Origin: Kosakonia oryzae
GTDB lineage: Bacteria; Pseudomonadota; Gammaproteobacteria; Enterobacterales; Enterobacteriaceae
Direction: 5' to 3'
DNA length: 64,000 nucleotides
Assembly: GCF_001658025.2 (NCBI RefSeq)
Contig: NZ_CP014007.2
Location: forward strand, 1,054,001-1,118,000
Shown here: positions 25,401-33,517 of the stretch, one piece after another
Layout of the letters: each line of letters opens with the position of its first letter
How positions within the stretch are numbered: the stretch's first letter is position 1
Program-made: the position numbers and the translations under genes
The notes under the pieces: generated by a model
Database searches by the model: none
What the model saw: only the letters and a program-made list of their open reading frames with translations
What the model was told of the DNA's origin: nothing

Positions 25401-25988
25401 ATGACCGCAACAGGTACACGGCAGCGACTCACGCGGGAAGCGCGTTTTACTCAACTGGTGGCGGTGGCCTGGCAAATCATTCGTGATGAAGGCACGGAAG
25501 CGCTGACGCTCAGCCATCTTGCTGAACTCGCCGGTGTCACCAAACCCGTGGTTTACGACCATTTCACCAGCCGCTCTGGTCTGCTGGCGGCGCTGTATCG
25601 TGAATACGATCAGCGGCAGAACCAAAAAATGGATGATGCGCTGCGCACTACCAAAGCCGAACTGGCGCCGCGGGCGACGGTGATCGCCACCGCCTATATC
25701 GAATGCGTACTGCTGCAAGGGCGTGAAATGCCCAGCGTACTGGCGGCGCTGGCGGGCACGCCGGAGCTGGAAAAAATCCGCCAGGAGTATGCCGCCGATT
25801 TCATTGAGAAGTGCCGCGCATTGTTTGCGCCATTTTGCGTAAAACCGTTACGTGATGCTGCCTTGTGGGCCATGCTCGGCGCGGCGGAAGGGTTGTCATG
25901 GGCGGCGGTGCAGGGCGCCATCACCGAAGCGCAAGCCAAAGAGGAGCTGAAAGCGGTGATTATGGCAATGGTGCAGGCCAGCGTATAA
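25401..25988 (+). CDS. TetR-family regulator of the divergent oxidoreductase
   Basis: 195 residues, starting behind GGAGAAAGAGG. The helix-turn-helix is typical: FTQLVAVAWQIIRDEG, then LSHLAELAGVTKPVVYDHFTSRSGLL. The C-terminal domain is unremarkable. With the adjacent NAD(P)H oxidoreductase and the shared inverted repeat, it looks like a sensor of quinones or other electrophiles, as in comparable TetR / oxidoreductase pairs. That role is inferred. Confidence 0.86.
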   Translation: MTATGTRQRLTREARFTQLVAVAWQIIRDEGTEALTLSHLAELAGVTKPVVYDHFTSRSGLLAALYREYDQRQNQKMDDALRTTKAELAPRATVIATAYIECVLLQGREMPSVLAALAGTPELEKIRQEYAADFIEKCRALFAPFCVKPLRDAALWAMLGAAEGLSWAAVQGAITEAQAKEELKAVIMAMVQASV

Positions 25989-26052
25989 CGCGGATTTTTC
26001 GTCCTGGCGCGTTGCTTGCATTAACCCGGCATGACTACCGGGGAGCACGCGC

Positions 26053-27315
26053 ATGATTGCCAACTCATCAACCACCATCCGTTTTTTACTGGCATCACGC
26101 CAGTGTGAGCTGAACAGCCTGCGTTATCTGCTGCAACGCGGTGAGCTGGTAGGCAAAATCAGCCAACTGGTGCATATGCTGCAACGCGAGCGCGGCACTT
26201 CGAATATGTTTCTCTGCGCGGGCGAAGGGCAGTTTGCCGATGAGCTTTCCCAACGCGCGCGCGATGTTGCCGGGGCGCAGGCACCGCTGCTGGCGCAACT
26301 CGACACGCTGGAGAGCCAGATTGCCGCCAGCCCGCAGGCCAGCCGCCTCTTCAGCCACGTTGCCAGCGTGATCTACGCGCTCAGCCTGCTGCCCGCGCTG
26401 CGTCAGCAAATCCGCCAGCGCAAACTGCCGCTGCCGCAGGCGATGAGCTTCTTTAACGATATCATTCGCCATTTGTTATCGCTGGTGTTTGAACTCACCG
26501 ATACCGCCGCCGAACCGGACATCTCCCGCGCGCTGATCGCCATGTTCAGCTTTATGCAGGGGAAAGAGTTTGCCGGGCAGGAGCGGGCCATTGCCGCTGC
26601 CGCCTTTGCCGCCGGGCAATTCAGCGAAGAAACCCGGCAAAAATTGCTCGATCTGATTGAGCGCCAGGAGCGCTGTTTCGCTACCTTTGCCGATTTTGCC
26701 GATGAGCCGCACCGGCTGCGCTGGCAACAGATGCAGACCGACAGCCAGTTCGAGCGCTTGCGGCGCATTGCCTGTACCGGGCGTGAAGGGTTTGCGGCGG
26801 ACAGTGGTTTGCGCTGGTTCGCGCTTGCTACACAACGCATTGATGCGATGAAAATTGAGGAGGATGCGCTGGCACAAACGCTGATGGCGCACTGCCGCGC
26901 GCGCATTGCCGCCGCAGAACAGGCCAGCCATCAGCAGCAGGCCGATATCGAAAGCCTGATGCCGCAGCCGGAAGAGGAGGAGAGCCGCTATTCGGTGTTT
27001 ATCGACAATCACGGCTGGCTGGAGAGTGGCGGCGTGCGCCCACAGCTCGGGCGTTCACTGTTAACGCTGGTGCAGCAGCAGTCGCGCCGCTTACAGGCGC
27101 TGGATACCGAACTGGCGGCGCTGCGGGAAACGCTCAACGAACGCAAACAGATTGAGCGCGCCAAAAGTCTGCTGATGCAGCATCGCCAGCTTAGCGAAGA
27201 AGAGGCCTATAAAACCCTGCGCAGCATGGCGATGAATCAGAACAAAAAGCTGGTGGAAATAGCCGGAGCGATGCTGGCGGTCGCGGATGTTTTTCCTCTA
27301 CCCCCTAAGGAGTAG
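26053..27315 (+). CDS. nasR: Nitrate/nitrite-responsive transcription antiterminator NasR
   Basis: 420 residues. The N-terminal two-thirds is a NIT sensor domain beginning around LVHMLQRERGTSNMFLC (residues 36-52), which binds nitrate and nitrite. The C-terminal ANTAR RNA-binding domain spans about 340-405 (LRETLNERKQIERAKSLLM, then LSEEEAYKTLRSMAMNQNKKL). In Klebsiella, NasR binds the nasF leader RNA and prevents termination when nitrate is present. Here it sits directly upstream of that leader, and the leader has the expected hairpins. Start supported by GGGAG. Confidence 0.95.
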   Translation: MIANSSTTIRFLLASRQCELNSLRYLLQRGELVGKISQLVHMLQRERGTSNMFLCAGEGQFADELSQRARDVAGAQAPLLAQLDTLESQIAASPQASRLFSHVASVIYALSLLPALRQQIRQRKLPLPQAMSFFNDIIRHLLSLVFELTDTAAEPDISRALIAMFSFMQGKEFAGQERAIAAAAFAAGQFSEETRQKLLDLIERQERCFATFADFADEPHRLRWQQMQTDSQFERLRRIACTGREGFAADSGLRWFALATQRIDAMKIEEDALAQTLMAHCRARIAAAEQASHQQQADIESLMPQPEEEESRYSVFIDNHGWLESGGVRPQLGRSLLTLVQQQSRRLQALDTELAALRETLNERKQIERAKSLLMQHRQLSEEEAYKTLRSMAMNQNKKLVEIAGAMLAVADVFPLPPKE

Positions 27316-27316
27316 C

Positions 27317-27355
27317 TGCACATCCGGGGTGCGAAATGTGCTCTCCGGCAGTGCG
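27317..27355 (+). promoter_or_regulatory. Two tandem NtrC-like binding sites
   Basis: TGCAC-N7-GTGCG (27317-27333) and TGCTC-N7-GTGCG (27339-27355) each match the NtrC dyad TGCAC-N7-GTGCA with one or two changes. Their centres are 22 bp apart, two helical turns, suiting cooperative binding. They lie roughly 75-115 bp upstream of the sigma-54 promoter, the normal enhancer arrangement for nitrogen-controlled genes. Confidence 0.65.
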
Positions 27356-27429
27356 AAAACGCGCCCGGTAAACGGACGAATTTTGTGCAAAGTGTGAAAT
27401 TCCGCCTGTTGCAGCGTGATCACGCATTC

Positions 27430-27446
27430 TGGCACAGCCCTTGCTT
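27430..27446 (+). promoter_or_regulatory. Sigma-54 promoter of the nas operon
   Basis: TGGCAC-agccc-TTGCTT matches the -24/-12 consensus TGGCAC-N5-TTGCW almost exactly, with GG and GC ten bases apart. It sits just before the leader hairpins of nasF. Confidence 0.88.
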
Positions 27447-27476
27447 TATCCATTAAGAAATTCATTAAGACGCACT

Positions 27477-27518
27477 ATCGGCCAACGGCGGTCGGTGCCG
27501 CGTCAACCGGACAACGGC
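27477..27518 (+). promoter_or_regulatory. ANTAR-type two-hairpin antiterminator RNA in the nasF leader
   Basis: Hairpin P1 (27477-27496) is ATCGGCC / GGTCGGT around the six-base loop AACGGC, with A at loop position 1 and G at 4, the signature recognised by ANTAR proteins. Hairpin P2 (27497-27518) pairs GCCG with CGGC and GTC with GAC around AACCG. The 3' arm of P2 overlaps the 5' arm of the terminator, so NasR stabilising P2 would exclude terminator folding. Confidence 0.7.
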
Positions 27519-27567
27519 GTCCATAAGCGTGCAGCTTTGCACAGGCTTATGGACGCCGTTTTTTTTT
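27513..27567 (+). terminator. Leader terminator of the nas operon
   Basis: Perfect 16-bp stem (27513-27528 with 27545-27560) followed by a T-run to 27567, about 30 bp before the nasF start codon. It stops transcription unless NasR acts on the upstream hairpins. Confidence 0.93.
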
Positions 27568-27597
27568 GCATCCGCAACGGTGAGTAAGAGGGTGGCA

Positions 27598-28854
27598 ATG
27601 AGCGATGGCAACAAAGGTATGACGGTTTCCCGTCGGCAGTTTTTACTGGGCAGCGCGGCGCTGGGCAGCAGCCTGCTACTGCCAGGGGTGATCAATCGCG
27701 CATGGGCCGCAGGCTCGGATGCGCCGGAATTGAGTGAAATCCGCGTCGGTTTTATCCCGCTGACAGATTGCGCCTCGGTGGTGATGGCCGCCGTTAAAGG
27801 CTTCGACAAAAAATATGGCATCACCATTGTGCCGAGCAAAGAAGCCAGTTGGGCCGCGGTGCGCGACAAGCTGGTTTCCGGTGAACTGAACGCGTCGCAC
27901 ATTCTCTACGGCCAGCTTTACGGCCTGCAAATGGGGCTTTCCGGGCCGCAAACCGAAATGGCGGCGCTGATGACCATTAACCAGAACGGGCAGGGGATCA
28001 CGCTGGCGAACCAGTTGCACGAGGCAGGCGTTAATGACTTAGCCTCGCTGCAAAAACATATCGCTGCCAGCCCGGCAGGGACTTATACCTTCGCCCAGAC
28101 CTTTCCCACCGGCACGCACGCCATGTGGCTCAACTACTGGCTGGCAAGCGCAGGCATCAATCCGCTCACTGACATTCGCAGCGTGGTGGTACCGCCGCCG
28201 CAAATGGTGATGAACATGAAGATTGGCAACATGGTCGGCTACTGCGTGGGCGAACCGTGGAACCAACGCGCCATCAGCGATGGCATCGGTTTTACCGCCG
28301 CCACCTCTCAGGATATCTGGCCGGATCATCCGGAAAAAGTGCTCGGCACCCGCGCTGACTGGGTAGCCAAAAATCCCAACAGCGCCCGTGCGCTGACTGC
28401 TGCCATTCTTGAGGCTTCACGCTGGATTGACGCCTCCGACGATAACCGCCGCGAAACGGCGCAGGTCATTGCCGGGCGCGCTTACCTCAACACCAAAGAG
28501 GAAACCATTCTCGGGCGCATGCTCGGCCAGTATGAAAACGGCCTGGGCAAAAGCTGGAAGGATGAGCACGCGATGCGCTTCTTCCACGACGGCTCCGTCA
28601 ACTATCCGTGGCTCTCCGACGGCATGTGGTTTCTCACCCAGCATAAACGCTGGGGGCTGCTCACGCAGGATCCGGATTACCTCGGCGTCGCCCGCAAGGT
28701 TAACCGCATCGACATCTACAAACAGGCTGCTGCGGCGGTCGGTAACGTCCCGCTGCCGGGCAGCGACATGCGCAGCAGCGTCTTGATCGATGGCATTCGC
28801 TGGGATGGCAGCAACCCTGCCGCTTATGCCAGCGGCTTTAGCGTAAAGAAATAG
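27598..28854 (+). CDS. nasF: Nitrate ABC transporter substrate-binding protein NasF
   Basis: 418 residues from the ATG at 27598, which has GAGGG upstream; the frame extends back into the terminator but cannot be used there. A twin-arginine signal, SRRQFLLGSAALGSSLLLPG, ends near residue 38 (AWA-AGS), so it is exported folded by Tat. The remainder is an NrtA/CmpA-type binding protein (IRVGFIPLTDCASVVMA; TFPTGTHAMWLNYWL). It delivers nitrate or nitrite from the periplasm to NasE/NasD. First gene of nasFEDBA. Confidence 0.93.
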   Translation: MSDGNKGMTVSRRQFLLGSAALGSSLLLPGVINRAWAAGSDAPELSEIRVGFIPLTDCASVVMAAVKGFDKKYGITIVPSKEASWAAVRDKLVSGELNASHILYGQLYGLQMGLSGPQTEMAALMTINQNGQGITLANQLHEAGVNDLASLQKHIAASPAGTYTFAQTFPTGTHAMWLNYWLASAGINPLTDIRSVVVPPPQMVMNMKIGNMVGYCVGEPWNQRAISDGIGFTAATSQDIWPDHPEKVLGTRADWVAKNPNSARALTAAILEASRWIDASDDNRRETAQVIAGRAYLNTKEETILGRMLGQYENGLGKSWKDEHAMRFFHDGSVNYPWLSDGMWFLTQHKRWGLLTQDPDYLGVARKVNRIDIYKQAAAAVGNVPLPGSDMRSSVLIDGIRWDGSNPAAYASGFSVKK

Positions 28855-28864
28855 GAGGTCGCTT

Positions 28865-29749
28865 ATGAAAAACCAGGCGCAGATTATCCCCCTTCCTCGC
28901 GAAGAGACGGCGCAGCCGCGTATGGCAGCCGAAATTGTGACGCTGCCCAGCAAACCGGTAGCGCGCCGTTCACCGCTGTTACGCCCGCTGATGGAACGCA
29001 TACTGCCGGGGTTGCTCGGAATTGGCCTGCTGATCTGCCTGTGGCAGGTAGCGGCGCTCAACAGTAAAAACTTCCCCACACCGTGGCAAACCTGGCAAGC
29101 AGCGCTGGAGATCTTTGCCGACCCGTTTTATATCGCCGGGCCGAACGATCAGGGCATTGGCTGGAACGTGCTGGCCTCGTTGCAGCGCGTAGCGGTCGGT
29201 TTTGGCCTCGCGGCGCTGGTCGGCATTCCGGCGGGTTTTTTGATTGGCCGCTTCCGGTTTGTCGCCAATATGCTCAACCCGCTGATCTCGCTGCTGCGCC
29301 CGGTTAGCCCGCTGGCCTGGCTGCCGATTGGTTTGCTGCTGTTTCAGCGCGCTGAACCGGCCTCCAGTTGGACGATTTTTATCTGCTCGATCTGGCCAAT
29401 GATCCTCAACACCGCCGAAGGCGTGCGGCAGATCCCGCAGGATTACCTGAACGTGGCGCGGGTGCTGAAGCTTTCGGAGTTCGCCATCATGCGCAAAATC
29501 CTGCTGCCCGCCGCGCTGCCCGGCATTCTCACCGGCATGCGCTTATCCATTGGTATTGCCTGGCTGGTGATTGTGGCGGCAGAAATGCTGACCGGCGGCA
29601 TCGGTATCGGCTTCTGGATCTGGAATGAATGGAACAACCTCAATGTGCAAAACATCATTATCGCCATCGTGGTGATTGGCGTGATCGGCCTGCTGCTGGA
29701 GCAGGGGCTGATGTGGATTGCCAGCCGTTTTAACTACACCAGCCGCTAA
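28865..29749 (+). CDS. nasE: Nitrate ABC transporter permease NasE
   Basis: 294 residues with a polar N-terminal tail of about 50 residues, then roughly six membrane helices of the NtrB/NrtB family. The EAA-type loop that contacts the ATPase is present (LNVARVLKLSEFAIMRKILLPAALPGILTGMR in pieces). It forms the membrane channel as a dimer. It lies 10 bp behind nasF, with AGGAGG before the start. Confidence 0.92.
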   Translation: MKNQAQIIPLPREETAQPRMAAEIVTLPSKPVARRSPLLRPLMERILPGLLGIGLLICLWQVAALNSKNFPTPWQTWQAALEIFADPFYIAGPNDQGIGWNVLASLQRVAVGFGLAALVGIPAGFLIGRFRFVANMLNPLISLLRPVSPLAWLPIGLLLFQRAEPASSWTIFICSIWPMILNTAEGVRQIPQDYLNVARVLKLSEFAIMRKILLPAALPGILTGMRLSIGIAWLVIVAAEMLTGGIGIGFWIWNEWNNLNVQNIIIAIVVIGVIGLLLEQGLMWIASRFNYTSR

Positions 29750-29759
29750 GGAGGCCACG

Positions 29760-30554
29760 ATGCGTACCCATCCGATTATTCAGGTTCAGCAGGTCAGCCA
29801 GCGTTTCAACACCCGCAGCGGCGAGTTTCTCGCGCTGGATAACGTCAGCTTTGATATCCACGCCGGTGAAACTCTGAGCCTGATTGGCCACTCCGGCTGC
29901 GGCAAATCAACGCTGTTAAACCTGATTGCCGGTCTGACGCGGCCAACCAGCGGCGGCCTGCTGTGCAATAACCGCGAAATCGACGGTCCAGGGCCGGAGC
30001 GCGGCGTGGTGTTCCAGAACCACTCGCTGCTGCCGTGGCTCACCACCTATGACAACGTGGCGCTGGCCGTTCGCCAGGTTTTTCGCGGCGAAATGAGCAA
30101 AGCCGAAATGCACGAGTGGATTATGCACAACCTCGATCTGGTGCAGATGAGCCATGCCTGGAACAAGCGCCCGCACGAAATTTCCGGTGGTATGAAGCAG
30201 CGCGTCGGCATTGCCCGCGCACTGGCGATGAAACCCGCCGTATTGCTGATGGATGAACCCTTTGGCGCGCTGGACGCCTTAACCCGCGCCCATTTGCAGG
30301 ATGCAGTAATGGAGATCCAACAGCGCCTGCGCACCACCATTGTGCTGATCACCCATGACGTTGACGAAGCGGTGCTGCTCTCCGATCGGGTGATGATGAT
30401 GACCAACGGCCCGGCGGCAACGGTCGGCGAAATCATGGACGTGGCGCTGGAGCGTCCGCGTTCGCGCGTGGCGCTGGCCGAGGATGCGCAGTATCAGCGC
30501 TATCGCCAGCAGGTTCTGCAATTTCTGTACGAGAAGCAGCCGAAAGCGGCCTGA
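29760..30554 (+). CDS. nasD: Nitrate ABC transporter ATP-binding protein NasD
   Basis: 264 residues from the ATG at 29760 behind AAGGAGG. Walker A is GHSGCGKST, the signature region ISGGMKQRVGIARAL, Walker B LLMDEPFGALD, and the H-loop LITHD. It powers nitrate and nitrite import through NasE. Unlike NrtC of cyanobacteria it has no fused binding-protein domain. It ends 29 bp before nasB. Confidence 0.93.
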   Translation: MRTHPIIQVQQVSQRFNTRSGEFLALDNVSFDIHAGETLSLIGHSGCGKSTLLNLIAGLTRPTSGGLLCNNREIDGPGPERGVVFQNHSLLPWLTTYDNVALAVRQVFRGEMSKAEMHEWIMHNLDLVQMSHAWNKRPHEISGGMKQRVGIARALAMKPAVLLMDEPFGALDALTRAHLQDAVMEIQQRLRTTIVLITHDVDEAVLLSDRVMMMTNGPAATVGEIMDVALERPRSRVALAEDAQYQRYRQQVLQFLYEKQPKAA

Positions 30555-30583
30555 TCTCTGTCACTTGTTCGATAAGGATTCAG

Positions 30584-33499
30584 ATGATGAAAAAGCCGGT
30601 TTTAGCCGTCATTGGGCACGGCATGGTCAGCCACTATTTTCTGCAACAGTTGGTGGAACGCGAACTGCATCAGCACTACGACATCGTGGTGTTCGGCGAA
30701 GAGCGCCTGCCCGCTTATGACCGCGTCCACCTCTCGGAATACTTCGCCGGACGCAGCGCCGAATCGCTCTCGCTGGTCAGCGACGGTTTTTTTGCCGACA
30801 ACGGCATCACCCTGCGTAGCGGCTGCAAAATTGTCGCTATCGACTGCGAAAATCGCTGTTTACGCGACGAACAGGGAGCAGAAACGCATTACGACACGCT
30901 GGTGCTCGCCACCGGTTCTTACGCCTTCGTGCCGCCGATCAGCGGCAATAACCGCCCTGGCTGCCTGGTTTACCGCACGCTTGACGATCTGGATGCCGTC
31001 GCCGCGCAGGCGAAAAACGCCAAGCGCGGCGTGGTGATCGGCGGCGGATTGCTGGGGCTGGAAGCGGCCAACGCGCTGCGTCAGTTAGGGCTGGAAACCC
31101 ACGTGGTGGAGTTTGCCCCGCGCCTGATGGCGGTACAGCTTGATGAAGGCGGCGCGATGATGCTGCAACGCAAAATTGAAGCCCTTGGCGTGCAGGTGCA
31201 TACCCGCAAAGAGACGCGGGAAATCGTTGATGGCGAGCAGGCGCTGCATCGCCTCTGCTTTGCCGACGGTAGCTGGCTGGAGACCGATCTGCTGCTCTTC
31301 TCGGCCGGTATTCGCCCGCGCGATGAGCTGGCGGAAAGTGCGCAACTACAAAAAGGGCCGCGCGGCGGCATTGTGATTGATGACCAGTGCCGCACTTCCG
31401 ACGCGGCGATTTTCGCCATTGGCGAGTGCGCATTGTGGAACGGGCAGATTTTCGGCCTTGTGGCGCCCGGTTACCAGATGGCGCGCAGCGTGGCGGACAC
31501 ACTGGCCGCGCGCGATACGCCGTTTACCGGCGCGGACATGAGCACCAAACTGAAGCTGCTCGGCGTTGAAGTGGCGTCGCTCGGCGATGCGCACGGTAAA
31601 ACGGAAGGCTGCCAGAGTTATCAGTGGACCGATGGCCCGCGTGAAATCTACAAGAAAATCGTTGTCTCCGCCGACGGCAAACGGCTGCTCGGCGCAGTAT
31701 TGATTGGCGATAGCGCCGATTACAGCATGCTGCTGCAAATGATGCTCAACGGCATGGCGCTGCCCGCGCAGCCGGAAACGCTGATTTTACCCGCCCGTTC
31801 CGGCGATGCGCCGAAAGGCCTCGGCGTGGCGGCGCTGGCGGCCAGCGCGCAAATCTGCTCCTGCCACAATGTCAGCAAAGGCGACATTGCGGCGGCGGTC
31901 GCTGGCGGCTGCAGCGAACTGGGGGCGATAAAAAGCTGCACCAAAGCCGGAACTGGCTGCGGCGGCTGCGTGCCGTTGCTGAAGCAGGTGATGGAGCACG
32001 AGCTGCAACAGCTTGGCGTGGAAGTGAAAAAAGATCTCTGCGAGCACTTTGCCTGGTCGCGCCAGGAGCTGTATCACCTGATCCGCCTGCATAAAATTCG
32101 CAGCTTCGATGAACTGATTAGCCGCTTCGGCAAAGGCCACGGTTGCGAAGTGTGCAAACCGCTGGTCGGCTCTTTGCTGGCTTCCTGCTGGAATGATTAC
32201 CTGCTCAAACCGCAGCATCTGCCGTTGCAGGATACCAACGACCGCTTTTTCGCCAATATCCAGAAAGATGGCACGTACTCAGTGGTACCACGCGTTCCGG
32301 CTGGCGAAATCACGCCGCAGGGTTTGATCGCCATTGGCGAAGTGGCGCAGCGCTACAACCTCTACACCAAAATCACCGGCGGCCAGCGAGTGGATCTGTT
32401 TGGCGCACGGCTGGAGCAACTGCCTGCGATCTGGGAGAGGCTGATCGCCGCCGGGTTTGAAACCGGCCACGCGTACGGCAAATCCCTGCGCACGGTAAAA
32501 TCCTGCGTCGGTTCTACCTGGTGCCGCTACGGTGTGCAGGACTCTACCGGCATGGCGATTACCCTTGAGAACCGCTACAAGGGGCTGCGCTCGCCGCACA
32601 AAATCAAAATGGCCGTTTCCGGTTGTACCCGCGAATGCGCCGAAGCGCAGGGCAAAGACATTGGCGTGATCGCCACCGATAAAGGCTGGAACCTCTATGT
32701 CTGCGGCAATGGCGGTATGAAGCCGCGCCATGCGGACCTGTTCGCCAGCGATCTCGACAGCGAAGCGCTGATCCGCACCATCGATCGCGTGTTGATGTTC
32801 TATATCCGCACTGCCGATCGCCTGCAGCGCACCAGCACCTGGCTCGACAATATGGAAGGCGGGCTTGCGTACTTACAACAGGTGATCCTGCACGACAGCC
32901 TGGAGATTGGCGCGGAGCTGGAGCGTGAAATGCAGCAGGTGGTGGACGCTTACCAGTGCGAGTGGAAAACCACGCTCGATAGCGCGGAAAACCGTCTGCT
33001 GTTCCGCGGTTTCCTCAACAGCGATCGCCCGGATGAAGCGGTGGTGATGGTGCCGGAGCGCGGGCAGATCCGCCCGGCCAGAAGCGAGGAAAAACCCGCG
33101 CAGGCGACAACGCTGCCTGGCGTCGAAGCCGAATGGGTGCATGTTGGCGCGGTGGCGGATATTCCGGCCAACAGCGGGGTTGCCGCGCGTCTGGGGCAGC
33201 AGCAGATTGCGCTGTTCCATCTGCCCGCCAGCGAGGCGCAGATTTTCGCGCTGGACAACCGCGAGCCGGGCAGCGAAGCCAATGTGCTGGCGCGCGGTCT
33301 GGTGGGTGATAAAGAGGGCGAACCGATCGTGATTTCGCCGCTCTACAAACAGCGTTTCCGGCTGTGCGACGGCGTCAGCCTCGACGATGCTACGCTGCGG
33401 GTGCGCGTCTGGCCGGTCAACATTATCGACGGGCATATCTGGGTTCATCATCAGCCGCTGAGCGCGAGCACTTTCCCGGCGATTGCCGAAGCGTCATAA
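30584..33499 (+). CDS. nasB: Assimilatory nitrite reductase NasB (NirB with fused NirD-like domain)
   Basis: 971 residues. Order: NAD(P)H/FAD oxidoreductase (about 5-400; GHGMVSHYFL and GVVIGGGLLGLEAANAL), BFD-type [2Fe-2S] segment (about 423-475; ICSCHNV, GTGCGGCVPLL), nitrite/sulfite-reductase ferredoxin-like half-domain, and the 4Fe-4S/siroheme ligands KSCVGSTWCRYG (near 640) with SGCTRECAEAQGKD and CGNGG (near 680-707). Residues about 865-965 form a NirD-like Rieske-fold domain (WVHVGAVADIPANSGV), fused as in Klebsiella NasB. It reduces nitrite to ammonium in the cytoplasm with six electrons from NADH. Confidence 0.94.
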   Translation: MMKKPVLAVIGHGMVSHYFLQQLVERELHQHYDIVVFGEERLPAYDRVHLSEYFAGRSAESLSLVSDGFFADNGITLRSGCKIVAIDCENRCLRDEQGAETHYDTLVLATGSYAFVPPISGNNRPGCLVYRTLDDLDAVAAQAKNAKRGVVIGGGLLGLEAANALRQLGLETHVVEFAPRLMAVQLDEGGAMMLQRKIEALGVQVHTRKETREIVDGEQALHRLCFADGSWLETDLLLFSAGIRPRDELAESAQLQKGPRGGIVIDDQCRTSDAAIFAIGECALWNGQIFGLVAPGYQMARSVADTLAARDTPFTGADMSTKLKLLGVEVASLGDAHGKTEGCQSYQWTDGPREIYKKIVVSADGKRLLGAVLIGDSADYSMLLQMMLNGMALPAQPETLILPARSGDAPKGLGVAALAASAQICSCHNVSKGDIAAAVAGGCSELGAIKSCTKAGTGCGGCVPLLKQVMEHELQQLGVEVKKDLCEHFAWSRQELYHLIRLHKIRSFDELISRFGKGHGCEVCKPLVGSLLASCWNDYLLKPQHLPLQDTNDRFFANIQKDGTYSVVPRVPAGEITPQGLIAIGEVAQRYNLYTKITGGQRVDLFGARLEQLPAIWERLIAAGFETGHAYGKSLRTVKSCVGSTWCRYGVQDSTGMAITLENRYKGLRSPHKIKMAVSGCTRECAEAQGKDIGVIATDKGWNLYVCGNGGMKPRHADLFASDLDSEALIRTIDRVLMFYIRTADRLQRTSTWLDNMEGGLAYLQQVILHDSLEIGAELEREMQQVVDAYQCEWKTTLDSAENRLLFRGFLNSDRPDEAVVMVPERGQIRPARSEEKPAQATTLPGVEAEWVHVGAVADIPANSGVAARLGQQQIALFHLPASEAQIFALDNREPGSEANVLARGLVGDKEGEPIVISPLYKQRFRLCDGVSLDDATLRVRVWPVNIIDGHIWVHHQPLSASTFPAIAEAS

Positions 33500-33517
33500 G
33501 CCGCAACGGGGGCGAAA

